Below are positions 55,723 to 64,000 of a stretch of DNA of 64,000 nt, piece by piece (the stretch's first letter is position 1; each line of letters opens with the position of its first letter). The translations under genes were made by a program, and so were the position numbers. This DNA comes from Allocoleopsis franciscana PCC 7113 (GTDB lineage Bacteria > Cyanobacteriota > Cyanobacteriia > Cyanobacteriales > Coleofasciculaceae): contig NC_019738.1 in the NCBI RefSeq assembly GCF_000317515.1, forward strand, positions 5,110,001-5,174,000, read 5' to 3'. The notes under the pieces are model-generated. The model made no database searches. It was not told where the DNA came from and was given only the letters and a program-made list of their open reading frames with translations.

Positions 55723-57168
55723 TCAGAGCTGACCAAATCCCTTTTTCTTCTTCTCCTTTTTCTTTTTCTTGGAAGAAGCACCTCCAGAGTAACCGCGCCA
55801 ACCGGGTTGGGAGGGGGGATTTCCGCCCATGCCGCCAAACATGCCACCCATGCCTGCCATTCCTGGCATTTGACCCCGGCTCATTTGCTGCATGAGATTT
55901 CTCATTTTAGTAAATTCACTCACCAAATTGGTAACATCTCTCTCGGTATAGCCAGCACCCCGTGCAATCCGGCGTCGGCGTGATGGAGAACTCGCTAACA
56001 AATCGGGATTGCGGCGCTCTTCAGCGGTCATGGAGTTAATCAGCGCTTCCGATTGCTTGAGTTTTGTTTCTCCTTGTTGCAGTTGATCCGCACTCAGCTT
56101 GCCCATCCCTGGAATCATCTTCATCAAGCCGCCCAAAGAACCCATATTCTTTAATAGGCGCATTTGCTTTAAGAAATCGCTGAAGTCAAACTTTGCCGTC
56201 AGCATTTTCTCCTGCATCTTCTCGGCGTCCGCGAGGTCGATTTCCTCTTGGGCTTTTTCGACCAGCGTCAGGACATCTCCCATACCGAGAATGCGGGATG
56301 CCATCCGGTCAGGATAAAAGGGTTGCAGCGCTTCTACCTTTTCCCCAACCCCGACAAATTTAATCGGCTGACCCGAAACCCGGCGTACTGAAAGGGCCGC
56401 ACCACCGCGTGTGTCACCATCTAGTTTAGTGAGGATGGCTCCCGTAATCCCGATTTGGTCGTGGAAGGTACGGGTGAGGTTTGCCGCCTCTTGACCCGTC
56501 ATCGAGTCCACCACTAAGAGGGTTTCGTGGGGTTGGACGGTTTGCTTAATCCGGGCGAGTTCCCCCATCATGTCTTGGTCGATTTGCAAGCGTCCCGCCG
56601 TATCGATAATCACGGTATCAACACCCGTTTCCTTCGCCCGCGCTACGCCTTGACGCGCAATCTCAACCGGGTCAGCATCCGCACCCAGTTCAAAGACTGG
56701 GACATTAATTTGTTGTCCTAGGGTAACTAACTGGTCAATGGCGGCAGGTCGATAAACGTCTGTGGCAACCAACAGACAGGTGCGGTTTTGCTTTTGCAGA
56801 TGTAACGCCAGCTTGGCGGTGGCGGTGGTTTTTCCGGTTCCCTGTAACCCTGCCATCAGCACAATTGTCGGTGCTGTATCGACTTGGGCTAAGGGAATAT
56901 TGGTTTCCCCCATCACCTGTACCAGTTCGTCGTAAACGATTTTGATGAACTGCTGATCGGGACGAACACCCGAAAGTACCTCGGCTCCTTGTGCCTTGGT
57001 TTCTACATCTGCAACGAAATCTTTAACGACTTGCAGGTTAACATCTGCCGATAACAGAGCGCGACGGACTTCTTTGAGCGCCTCTTGGATATTGGACTGA
57101 GAAATTTTGTCCTGGCCCCGTAATTTCTTCCAGGCGTCTTCTAAGCGTTCGGCTAGGGCATCAAACAT
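55723..57168 (-). CDS. ffh: Signal recognition particle protein Ffh
   Basis: A 481-residue SRP GTPase. N domain (about 1-90), G domain with LMAGLQGTGKTTATAKLA, VIIDTAGRLQIDQ and LTKLDGDTRGGAALS, and M domain from about residue 325 (RILGMGDVLTLVEKAQEEID...FLKQMRLLKNMGSLGGLMKMIPGM...RRRRIARGAG), which binds 4.5S RNA and signal peptides. The end is methionine/glycine-rich and then poly-lysine (SSKKKKKEKKKKGFGQL). It heads the conserved ffh-rpsP-KH block. Confidence 0.97.
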   Translation of the reverse strand: MFDALAERLEDAWKKLRGQDKISQSNIQEALKEVRRALLSADVNLQVVKDFVADVETKAQGAEVLSGVRPDQQFIKIVYDELVQVMGETNIPLAQVDTAPTIVLMAGLQGTGKTTATAKLALHLQKQNRTCLLVATDVYRPAAIDQLVTLGQQINVPVFELGADADPVEIARQGVARAKETGVDTVIIDTAGRLQIDQDMMGELARIKQTVQPHETLLVVDSMTGQEAANLTRTFHDQIGITGAILTKLDGDTRGGAALSVRRVSGQPIKFVGVGEKVEALQPFYPDRMASRILGMGDVLTLVEKAQEEIDLADAEKMQEKMLTAKFDFSDFLKQMRLLKNMGSLGGLMKMIPGMGKLSADQLQQGETKLKQSEALINSMTAEERRNPDLLASSPSRRRRIARGAGYTERDVTNLVSEFTKMRNLMQQMSRGQMPGMAGMGGMFGGMGGNPPSQPGWRGYSGGASSKKKKKEKKKKGFGQL

Positions 57169-57242
57169 AAATCAATTTTTTTAAGGGTTATCTTTAACTA
57201 AGGGTAGTATTCTTGGCTGCCTTTTGACAGGTTTGGGAGCGG

Positions 57243-57266
57243 GGGTGCTGAGGTGCTGAGGTGCTG
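57243..57266. repeat. Three 8-bp tandem repeats
   Basis: GGTGCTGA repeated three times without interruption, 75 bases upstream of the ffh start. Resembles other octamer repeats found between genes here. Confidence 0.85.
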
Positions 57267-57331
57267 AGGAGTCAGCTTTTACTTTAATCGGGTTGAAGTG
57301 GTGGAAAAGTTTTGCTGCATTGCTTTAGGCG

Positions 57332-57982
57332 CTACACGGCACGGGGAGGAGAAACTTGCCGGATTTTCCGTAGCGGACTAGAGCTCGACTCTAATCCCAG
57401 CAGAATTCCATTGAGTACAAAGGCTAAGAGTGCTACGACAATCGCCCCAGCCAAAATTTTATCGTCGCGACTTTGGGCAATGCCATCAAATAGTAGTACT
57501 CCCAATCCCCCAGCACCGAACTTTGCACCGATAGTTGCGATCGCCACAGCCACAATGGTCGCCAAACGCACACCGGCTAAACAAATCGGTAAAATCAACG
57601 GCACTTGTACCTGCCACCAGCGTTGCCATACATTCATTCCCATACCCCTAGCAGCTTCCAGCATCGTAGGCTCGATCGCTTGCAGTCCTACCGAGAAATG
57701 GCGTACTAAAATCACTTGGGTATAGATAATCATGGCAATCACCACTGACTGACGATTGAGTCCAAAAATCGGGACTAGCAGGATAATCAGCGCCAAACTC
57801 GGTATGGTGTAGAGCGTTCCGAGAAATCCCAACACGGGGACACTCAGCCAGTGGTAGTGAGTCACCAGTAAGGCTAAAGGGAGAGCGATCGCGATCGCAA
57901 TAAGTACGGCGATGCCAGTCATCTGGAGATGTTCTAGGATTAACCCAAACATCATCCCAGGATTTTTTAGGATATAGCTCAT
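57332..57982 (-). CDS. ABC transporter permease, OpuB/ProW (osmoprotectant) type
   Basis: A 216-residue permease with five to six membrane helices (GIAVLIAIAIALPLALLV, GFLGTLYTIPSLALIILLVPIFG, IAMIIYTQVILVRHF...). The EAA loop MLEAARGMGMNVWQRWWQVQVPLILP couples to the ATPase. The family imports glycine betaine, choline or related solutes. The start is placed at ATG 57982 (MSYILKNPG); an ATG at 58051 would add 23 serine-rich residues. The ATPase and binding-protein genes usually beside it are absent. Confidence 0.85.
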   Translation of the reverse strand: MSYILKNPGMMFGLILEHLQMTGIAVLIAIAIALPLALLVTHYHWLSVPVLGFLGTLYTIPSLALIILLVPIFGLNRQSVVIAMIIYTQVILVRHFSVGLQAIEPTMLEAARGMGMNVWQRWWQVQVPLILPICLAGVRLATIVAVAIATIGAKFGAGGLGVLLFDGIAQSRDDKILAGAIVVALLAFVLNGILLGLESSSSPLRKIRQVSPPRAV

Positions 57983-58110
57983 GGGAATGCCAGGATTTTG
58001 AATTAGCGATGTTGACGATATAGATGAGGAGGGATTGAACCCTCCACCCATAAAGTCAATAACCTCATTCTATTCGCCCAGTTCTTGGCACCCTAGCCCA
58101 GTATTCATGA

Positions 58111-58509
58111 TTAGTCTTTGGGCAGCATAGCCCGAATCTGATCTACAAATTCTTGCTGATCGATCACGGGTTTGGGGATGAATCCATCCGCGCCACTCAG
58201 TTTGAGAAAGTTTTCGCGATCGCCTTCCATCACGCTTGCTGTCACCAGAATGACTGGTACTTTTGCTGTTTGAGGATTGGCTTTGAGCATTTGAGTAATT
58301 TTTAGACCATCCATCGCCTTGCCTTTGTAGCGACTGTTACGCAGATCCACATCCATCAGAATAATGTCCACTTCTCCAGAATCGGCAATTTGCATTACTT
58401 CCTCCACATTTTCAGTATGCTTCACCGTTAAGCCGCCTCGCTTGCTCAAAATCTTAGAAAACACGATAACGTTGGACGGCTCATCTTCTACAATCAAAAC
58501 AGTGTTCAT
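58111..58509 (-). CDS. Receiver-only response regulator
   Basis: A 132-residue REC domain. LIVEDEP supplies the acidic pocket, Asp53 in IILMDVDLR is the phosphoacceptor, T in VILVTASV and K in GFIPKPV complete it. No output domain, so it likely relays to or inhibits another protein. ATG at 58509 (MNTVLIVEDE) is the family-like start. The cognate kinase is not adjacent. Confidence 0.9.
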   Translation of the reverse strand: MNTVLIVEDEPSNVIVFSKILSKRGGLTVKHTENVEEVMQIADSGEVDIILMDVDLRNSRYKGKAMDGLKITQMLKANPQTAKVPVILVTASVMEGDRENFLKLSGADGFIPKPVIDQQEFVDQIRAMLPKD

Positions 58510-58692
58510 CAGATTTTTATTCCTATAATTCATTTCAAATTCAGATAATTCCAGCATGACAATCGTACAGTAGCGCTATGTTCGAGTAATGTTTAGGTAA
58601 TGTTTGATTTTGGTTATTTATCAATAAAGTTTACATAATCTTTAAACTTTACAACCTCTTCACACAAGTTCCAAAAGCTTTGTGAGTGAACG

Positions 58693-59720
58693 ATGGCAAG
58701 GCAATCCCTCTCAGCCTCTGAACAAGGAATTAGAAAAGCTAAGCAAGCGTTCAGGCGGATTAAATTAACTCAGGCACTGGTCGTTGATGAAATCGGTCTC
58801 AAGACTCGCTCTTCAATTGGGAAATTTTTCAAGGGACAGTCCATTGAGCTTTTTATCTTTAAGGCTATCTGCTCCCGGCTTGAACTGGACTGGGAAGAGA
58901 TTGCGGCACCTGTGATCATTGATCAAGAAGACACAACCACTTACGATATTGACCCCCTCGTGCAAGCTCTGCGAGAGAAGGTACGCCCTAGCATTCAACA
59001 GCGCTGCGGCACTATCCGGGTACTCGATATGACCCAGCCCATGGGTTTAATAGATATCTACACTAATGTTAATCTCTTAGATCAGCTAACTGGGGATAGA
59101 CGGCTAAAAATTACTCAACTGCTCAAAGATTTCGACCCCGAAGTACACAACTTTGACCGGATTGGACTGAGTAGAATTACTGAGAAACCCATCCTAGGGG
59201 TAGAAGCTGTGAAGCAATACCCTAAACTCATGGTATTAAGAAAACCAGGTTCCGGAAAGACGACGTTTTTGAAGTATCTGGCTATCCGATGCAGCTCTGG
59301 AGATTTGCTGGGGAATTTTGTCCCGATTTTTATTACCATCAGAGATTTATCGGAGTCGAACAATCAACCTAGTTGCTTTGAATTTATCACTCAATTTTTC
59401 TCTGTGCATAGCATTTAATCTCGTCAAATCCATAAGATTCTTAAACAAGGAATGTCATTGATTCTCCTCGATGGATTGGATGAAGTTAGAAAAATTTTTG
59501 CTAATCAAATTATTAATGTAATTTAAATTTTTTAACCCAAATTATACGAATTAGTTTGTCATTACTTGCCGAATTTCCGCTCATGAATATATGTTGGAGA
59601 ATTTCACGGGAGTGGAAGTTGCCGACTTTAATTAAAAGCAAATTAAGACATTTACAACGAAGTGGTTTCAGACAAAAGAGTCAGATTCTGATATAGCTGA
59701 GCGATTTCTGGAACAGATGC
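58693..59720 (+). pseudogene. Decayed NACHT-domain NTPase gene
   Basis: An intact N-terminal 241 codons, then stops and frameshifts. The N-terminus (SASEQGIRKAKQAFRRIKLTQALVVDEIGLKTRSSIGKFFKGQSIELFIFKAIC) is the HTH-like domain typical of cyanobacterial NACHT proteins; LMVLRKPGSGKTTFLKYLAIRC (P185-T191) is the Walker A. After the TAA at 59416-59418 the same frame continues IHKILKQGMSLILLDGLDEVRKIF, the NACHT Walker B, before another stop near 59525. Further fragments (CRISAHEYMLENFTGVEVADFN, then KTFTTKWFQTKESDSDIAERFLEQMQFN) appear in shifted frames to about 59720. The C-terminal sensor repeats are lost. Intact homologues act in phage defence or conflict signalling. Confidence 0.88.
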
Positions 59721-59850
59721 AATTCAATCCCCCACTGAGTTCATTTGCCATCTACCCCATGCTCAAACTGATCTAGAAGCATTGCAACTGGATAGCGAGG
59801 TTGTGATGATTACCCATTCCAAAGGCAGAAGCGATCGCCTTTAGAATGAT

Positions 59851-59864
59851 GTAAAAAAGCGATC
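59851..59864. terminator. Palindrome with HIP1 core after the pseudogene
   Basis: AAAGCGATCGCTTT, a perfect palindrome with a HIP1 octamer at its centre, flanked by an A-run on the left. A second HIP1 site is 25 bases upstream. Could act as a weak terminator. Confidence 0.4.
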
Positions 59865-59973
59865 GCTTTGCTCTTAAATTATTTTCCTATTTTGTAGAGG
59901 TGAGTTTAGGGACTCTATTCGTACACCTAACCCTGAACGCTCCCACAAAATTCGTTCTTGCCGCTCAATGGGT

Positions 59974-60339
59974 CTACTGCTTAGGTTGAGCTTGCTCGAT
60001 CTGCTGAAGTTGCTCCTTGGTTAAGATAGCTCGAATCTCTTTGAGATAAGATTGAAAAATCTCCTCAAGTTGCATTTTCTGCGGGTCTGAGACATTTGTC
60101 AGCCCCTGTGGCCCCTTCTTTTTGAACTCCTCCATTTGCGCGGGTGAGAGCACCTGGGAAATTTTCAAGATAGTTTGCTCTCGTATGTCTTTAAACTTAG
60201 CTTGCTGTTCTTGAGTTAAAACGATTTCGCCACTACTCGACTGTGATTGTCCTTGAGCCATAGCCGCCAGTGGAGTGGCAGCAATAGCCGCTGCGACAAT
60301 CACTCCCATAATCAGCGGCATGATTTTGAGTGTTTTCAT
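59974..60339 (-). CDS. Small exported Spy/CpxP-like protein
   Basis: A 121-residue protein: signal peptide (MKTLKIMPLIMGVIVAAAIAATPLAAMAQG) then an all-helical domain with two LTxxQ-like motifs (VLTQEQQAKFKDI and ILTKEQLQQIEQA) and LSPAQMEEFKKKG. LTxxQ repeats mark the Spy/CpxP periplasmic chaperones; the protein is short but otherwise fits. It may respond to envelope stress or metals. Confidence 0.7.
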   Translation of the reverse strand: MKTLKIMPLIMGVIVAAAIAATPLAAMAQGQSQSSSGEIVLTQEQQAKFKDIREQTILKISQVLSPAQMEEFKKKGPQGLTNVSDPQKMQLEEIFQSYLKEIRAILTKEQLQQIEQAQPKQ

Positions 60340-60593
60340 TCTAATCTTCCTTAGTTTTAATCAGCTCGGATATTCCGATCAACAGTCTTGCAGTTCGCAT
60401 ATCGTAGAGCTTTTCTGCCATGATAGTCGAGATTCAGTTGAGCAACAAAAAGTGATCGTTATAAATCTTTGTTAAACCACTCATACGTCCTTGTAACATC
60501 ATACTGTCTGGTCATCCAATTGGGTGAGTCTCCTCAAGTCTGGCTGTTTCACAATAGTAGGTAATAGGACACAGATACAGGGGCATATGGGTA

Positions 60594-60938
60594 ATGAAAC
60601 TAAATTTTACCCCGATAACACTAGCGATCGCTTTAGGGCTGAATACAGCTTGGTTTGTGCGTGAACCGACGAAAGTAGCCGCGAATGATAGATTTGGTTT
60701 CAGTCCTTCTGATGCTAATCAACTGGGTCGTGACTTAGCTCCCTCTCTTCCACAAAACCCATGGCAACAGAGGATGAACCAAGAAATTTTATGCCTTCTG
60801 GAAAGAAATAGAGTTTCGAGAGAATCGTTCTGCAAAACTGAAGCATCTTTCCAGAATAATGTCGATATACAGGAAGAATTGAAGCGTATACCTCAGCTAC
60901 AGCCACACATTCCTAACCCATCTTCAATAGAGCGTTAG
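60594..60938 (+). CDS. Small exported hypothetical protein
   Basis: A 114-residue protein with a signal-like start (MKLNFTPITLAIALGLNTAWFV) and a polar remainder with two cysteines (ILCLLERNRV, SFCKTEASF) that could pair. No family recognised. AT-rich leader and an ATG with weak ribosome site. Presumed periplasmic. Confidence 0.5.
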   Translation: MKLNFTPITLAIALGLNTAWFVREPTKVAANDRFGFSPSDANQLGRDLAPSLPQNPWQQRMNQEILCLLERNRVSRESFCKTEASFQNNVDIQEELKRIPQLQPHIPNPSSIER

Positions 60939-61011
60939 AGCGATGATTCAGCATCAGAACATGTTAATATTAAACGCCATATTTTAGTCATGAAGTAGAT
61001 TTTCTCGCCAA

Positions 61012-61626
61012 CTAAATGGGCTTACCAAAAATCGTCAGCAGAACTGAACCGAGAAGATAGTAATGCCCCAAACACTCGAAACCTGCCTGTGCACCCAATT
61101 GCTCTCGCCGCTGAGGGCTGTAACAGCGAATACCGCCGGGAGAAAACCCGAATAAGCGATCGCCCATTTCTTCTCTAACAGTATGGTCAGCTAGGTAGAA
61201 ACGTCCACCGGGACGCAGCACCCGATTCACTTCCAAAACAACTTGTTGAGGATTGGGGTAATGCAGAAAGCTGATGGTATTAAACACAGCATCAAATTCA
61301 CCTTCTGCAAAGGGCATTGATTCCGCATTACCCTGTCGATAAGTGAGTCGAGTTCCATACGGGTTGCGCTGTTGGGCTTGACGCAGCATTTCTGTTGATA
61401 AGTCTAACCCCGTACCTTGAAGGCTGGGAAATTGGGTGGCGAGGCGATGCAGCAGACGACCTGTACCACAACCGAGATCGAGGACATGGGGTTGATGGGG
61501 TAATTCAACGTATTCTAACATTCGTTTGTGGACAGCCTGGTAAAATATCGTCGTGAACAGGCAGTCGTAGTTGGGTGCCCAGCGATCAAAGAATTTTTGC
61601 TTGTTGTGGAAAACATGACTAGTCAT
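61012..61626 (-). CDS. Class I SAM-dependent methyltransferase
   Basis: A 204-residue methyltransferase. Motif I VLDLGCGTGRLLHRLA, motif II TGLDLSTEMLRQAQQ, the acidic NAESMPFAEGEFDAVFNTISFLHY and VLRPGGRFYLADH. The opening FHNKQKFFDRWAPNYDCLFTTIFYQAVHKRML resembles quinone/UbiE-type and related small-molecule methyltransferases. Substrate unknown. Its ATG overlaps the stop of the upstream TspO-like gene by 4 bases. Confidence 0.88.
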   Translation of the reverse strand: MTSHVFHNKQKFFDRWAPNYDCLFTTIFYQAVHKRMLEYVELPHQPHVLDLGCGTGRLLHRLATQFPSLQGTGLDLSTEMLRQAQQRNPYGTRLTYRQGNAESMPFAEGEFDAVFNTISFLHYPNPQQVVLEVNRVLRPGGRFYLADHTVREEMGDRLFGFSPGGIRCYSPQRREQLGAQAGFECLGHYYLLGSVLLTIFGKPI

Positions 61627-62420
61627 GGGGATGGTAGGCGGGAATTTTGACGACGGAGTATGCTGAACACCAGAAATAAGATTAGGGCGATCGCTAATCC
61701 TGCGGCTGTTGTGGCAATCAGAAAGATGTTAGCCTGACGCACGGCAATCGCTACGAAAGCCCAAACAAAAACCAAGACAAAAGCGATATCTCTGTGCCCC
61801 ATTGTAACGATAGCGGCGATCGCTCCACCGGCAACTAATGCGATCGCTGTCCACAGTTGCGAGTCAATTCCCCAACCGTTCCACCCTAGGCTGTAGAGTG
61901 TTAATGCCACATTGACGATAGTCGCCACACTAATCCAAGCCAGATAAATACTCAAAGGAATGTGAATCAACCACTTCTCTAATCTTGAAACTCGGTTTGT
62001 GCCAATCCCCAGCCGCCGATAAACCCCAAGCAACGGCAGCAAAATTCCTAGCATCGCCAGCAGTGAGAGAGTGAACCATTGGTACTGGAAGACGAACACC
62101 CAGGCAATTTGAGCCAAGCAAGCCACTACCAAAAGATACCCCATTCGCCGCAGACTAGGGTTTTGTGCTTGGGCAGGCAGTACCTGATAAACACCGAAGC
62201 TGAGCAAACCTAGATAAATCAGTCCCCAAATGGCAAAGGCATAGTTCGCCGGAACAATCAAAACCTCTCTGAAGAAGGTATTGGAAATTGCGCCAATTGT
62301 GAGTCCGTTGAGTGGGGCAATATTTGCCCAAACATTAATGCCAAAGGCGGCAAGGATAGCTGCCAGGTTAAGGAACTGTCTGAGTTTGTCTCGGTCTAAG
62401 GCTTTAGTAGATTGTTTCAT
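61623..62420 (-). CDS. Tryptophan-rich TspO-like membrane protein
   Basis: A 265-residue protein with about seven to eight membrane helices. NYAFAIWGLIYLGLLSFGVYQV, QIAWVFVFQYQWFTLSLLAM, IHIPLSIYLAWISVATIVNVAL show the spaced W/Y residues of the TspO/MBR family, in the longer form that NCBI-type annotation calls tryptophan-rich sensory protein. TspO proteins bind porphyrins and are involved in tetrapyrrole or stress signalling. ATG at 62420 (MKQSTKAL) is preferred to 62465. Overlaps the methyltransferase start by 4 bases; they form an operon. Confidence 0.72.
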   Translation of the reverse strand: MKQSTKALDRDKLRQFLNLAAILAAFGINVWANIAPLNGLTIGAISNTFFREVLIVPANYAFAIWGLIYLGLLSFGVYQVLPAQAQNPSLRRMGYLLVVACLAQIAWVFVFQYQWFTLSLLAMLGILLPLLGVYRRLGIGTNRVSRLEKWLIHIPLSIYLAWISVATIVNVALTLYSLGWNGWGIDSQLWTAIALVAGGAIAAIVTMGHRDIAFVLVFVWAFVAIAVRQANIFLIATTAAGLAIALILFLVFSILRRQNSRLPSP

Positions 62421-63051
62421 AACTTCAAAAAAATTCCTCGAAAGAAGGCAGAATGCTCTCCCCACTCTCTGGTCTGCTTCTCAATCTCTCAAATTTATGA
62501 TACTGTTGGTCAATTAATAAGGGGTCTAACCCTCCATGCCTCAATTGGGCATTTGGGCGTTAACTCTGTGCATAGCGATCGCCTAGCAGTTGCCAGTTAC
62601 GTTAGCGTAGCTAGCGTGTTAGGGCGAACCTCAGATTGACACTCTTGCGATCCGTTAGGCAAGGCAGATGATCGAAAAGTTGGTTTGATGGTCACTGTTT
62701 CGGCAAAGACTCCCCCTAGATGTGAGGGCTGAAAATACCCAGGAATCGCCCCAGTACTTAACAATCTTCTTTGTTTGTGGGGTTGTCTTTAACCTATCAT
62801 CTCTCGCCTCTCAAGTATTGCCCTAGGTATAGGAAAGATAGTCCTAGGTTCCCCAAACTTAGATCAGTACTTTCCTCGATTTTTAACAAATGTTAAAGAT
62901 TTTTCTGGTTTTTGGCAACCTGAAGACTTGTGTTCAACCATAATAGTTATCTAAAGACTTCAAATCTAAGATAGGGAAACAGCGTATTCAGGGTGTGTCA
63001 GGAAGTTGCCACACTGCTCCTGCTACCACAACTAGAAACAGAGCCAACGTT
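62421..63051. other. Long divergent intergenic region
   Basis: About 630 bases, no convincing gene. Contains a HIP1 site near 62575, a GCGTAGCTAGCGT near-palindrome around 62604-62616, and an AT-rich stretch (62880-62970) that probably holds the promoter of the cyclic-nucleotide-binding gene. Confidence 0.5.
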
Positions 63052-63615
63052 ATGAAAAAGGTCTTTTTTTTACTGGGTGAACTAGTGGACGAGGACATCG
63101 ATTGGATGATCTCAACGGGTCGTCGCGAGGAAGTGCCTGCGGGAACCGTTCTCATCCAAGAAGGTCGGCCCATCGATACACTCCTGATTCTGCTAGAGGG
63201 AACGCTGTCTGTGTCTGTTGCCGCCCTAGAAGGCAAGACGATCGCTCGCTTAACCAGTGGTGCGGTTGTGGGCGAAATGTCCTTCGCTGATGCCCGTCCC
63301 CCGTCAGCGACGGTTCAGGCGGTAGAAAACTCCTTGATTTTAGCGATTCCCAGAGCGAGTTTGGTCGAAAAATTGAGAGAGGATGAAGGCTTTGCGTCTC
63401 GTTTTTATCGGGCGATCGCCATTTTCATGTCCACCCGACTACGGGGTACAGTCAGATATTTGGGTTATGCCAAAGGTCAACTGTTGCAAGACGATAACAC
63501 CTCAGCCGATGACCTCTCTCCCGAAATGCTCGATAATGTTCCCCTGGCTAAGGCTCGATTTGACTGGCTGCTCAGGCGCTTGAGAAATACGGATTATGCC
63601 GCCCTCCCGGAATAA
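63052..63615 (+). CDS. Cyclic nucleotide-binding domain protein without HTH
   Basis: A 187-residue protein: KVFFLLGELVDEDIDWMISTGRREEVPAGTVLIQEGRPIDTLLILLEGTLSVSV is a cNMP-binding beta-roll with the phosphate-binding cassette VVGEMSFADARPPSATVQA (E and the adjacent R/P positions). A C-helix region follows (FASRFYRAIAIFMSTRLRG), but there is no DNA-binding helix-turn-helix, so it must act by protein contact. Start at ATG 63052. Similar proteins sit next to ABC or secretion genes in other cyanobacteria; none is seen here before the window ends. Confidence 0.85.
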   Translation: MKKVFFLLGELVDEDIDWMISTGRREEVPAGTVLIQEGRPIDTLLILLEGTLSVSVAALEGKTIARLTSGAVVGEMSFADARPPSATVQAVENSLILAIPRASLVEKLREDEGFASRFYRAIAIFMSTRLRGTVRYLGYAKGQLLQDDNTSADDLSPEMLDNVPLAKARFDWLLRRLRNTDYAALPE

Positions 63616-63784
63616 AATCTAAGCCCGACTATAGACTTGTTTCAGGATGGTTAATTAGTTAACAATTTCCATACCATAGTTTGGCTCTTGTGTCAATAAA
63701 ATGACAATTTTTTGCAGAATAAGTAATTTTGGTCATGACAACGACGAGTGAGTCAAGACCGATTGAAGGTTTTTTAATGAAATA

Positions 63785-63836
63785 CTGCCTCCAATCTGTG
63801 TCAAGAGGCAGGAATTAAGGATGCTAGTTATCCTTA
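63785..63836 (-). terminator. Double hairpin downstream of the Psb35-like gene
   Basis: Two adjacent stems: TAAGGAT / ATCCTTA (63816-63836, 7-base loop) and CTGCCTC / GAGGCAG (63785-63811). On the minus strand the second is followed by a T-rich stretch (TATTTCATTAAAAAACC). Located 37-90 bases past the stop of the leftward gene. Confidence 0.5.
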
Positions 63837-63872
63837 CCAGATTTAGTATGTTAACTAGTCCTAACGGGGTTT

Positions 63873-64000
63873 TTATAAGCCCGGATTATCTTTCTTTTCT
63901 ACCTTGGGCACAATATCAGGACGCTCTTTGTTTTCCCAACCGGGAGGACGCTTCGAGTTGTACCAGGCAATTGAGCCAATGGTTACAGCCGCAATAAAAC
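63873..64000 (-). CDS. Psb35-like small photosystem II protein (partial, 5' end outside)
   Basis: The visible C-terminal 41 residues read FIAAVTIGSIAWYNSKRPP, then GWENKERPDIVPKVEKKDNPGL and stop. A single membrane helix ending in WYNSKRP-GWE-KERPD matches what I recall of Psb35, a one-helix cyanobacterial protein associated with CP47 during photosystem II assembly and repair. The start codon lies beyond the right edge, so length and N-terminus cannot be checked. Confidence 0.6.
   Translation of the reverse strand, partial: FIAAVTIGSIAWYNSKRPPGWENKERPDIVPKVEKKDNPGL

Noticed and set aside
59725-59840. Open piece after the NACHT pseudogene (HAQTDLEALQLDSEVVMITH)
   Set aside because: Possibly a fragment of another gene, but too short to identify; not included in the pseudogene with confidence.
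1-64000. tRNA, rRNA, tmRNA or 4.5S RNA genes
   Set aside because: The intergenic regions were read for T-loop GGTTCGA-type motifs and paired arms on both strands; none convincing. The SRP RNA gene is not beside ffh here.

Overview
The window is chromosomal DNA of a cyanobacterium, most likely a filamentous, motile, hormogonium-forming one. Evidence: many HIP1 octamers (GCGATCGC), a SigG-type group 3 sigma factor, a cyanobacterial-type Hfq, the divergent sufR / sufBCDS locus with SufR operators, two HpsE-like glycosyltransferases, XisH/XisI, a phytochrome-type (Rcp1-like) response regulator, bilin-type GAF domains, and at the right edge what looks like the small photosystem II protein Psb35. 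Base composition is moderate. No rRNA, tRNA, CRISPR array or intact transposase was found. Genus-level assignment is not possible from sequence reading alone.

Layout. 0-7.9 kb: sigG with the start of a possible anti-sigma gene, a heptamer repeat array, an Rcp1-like regulator coupled to an L,D-transpeptidase, a ComFB-domain gene, an M23 peptidase, a large KefB-type antiporter, and the divergent hfq/dapF pair. 7.9-19.2 kb: repeat-rich intergenic DNA, a fibrillin-like gene, a Tat-exported dienelactone hydrolase, a zinc-ribbon protein, a 1949-residue hybrid histidine kinase and two tandem GT2 glycosyltransferases. 19.2-27.8 kb: a gene-poor stretch with two small orphan genes that each follow a related promoter/leader module, then a PixJ-like chemoreceptor and an unusual ribbon-helix-helix plus four-PAS protein. 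27.8-39.5 kb: rbgA/ylqF, a universal stress protein, pgk, a PhyH dioxygenase, an M14-type deacylase, a histidine phosphatase, a TPR lipoprotein, an Rpn-like nuclease and a Uma2 nuclease.

39.6-45.8 kb is the iron-sulfur assembly locus: SufR repressor facing sufB-sufC-sufD-sufS, with two CAAC-N6-GTTG operators in between and two MITE-like repeats between sufD and sufS. 45.8-49.8 kb is an accessory island: xisH-xisI, an HNH nuclease translationally abutted to a small gene, an xisI remnant, an AT-rich gene with a HEPN-type R-x4-H motif, and an XRE regulator beside a 22-bp inverted repeat. 49.8-58.1 kb holds small membrane and exported proteins and the conserved housekeeping block ffh-rpsP-KH-phoH. 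58.1-64 kb has a receiver protein, a decayed NACHT NTPase gene, a Spy-like protein, a methyltransferase/TspO-like pair, a cyclic-nucleotide-binding protein and the partial Psb35-like gene.

The best candidates for something undescribed are the paired promoter/leader modules at 19.4-20.7 kb with their small genes, the ribbon-helix-helix/PAS protein, and the 45.8-49.8 kb nuclease island. None of these could be tested by database search here.
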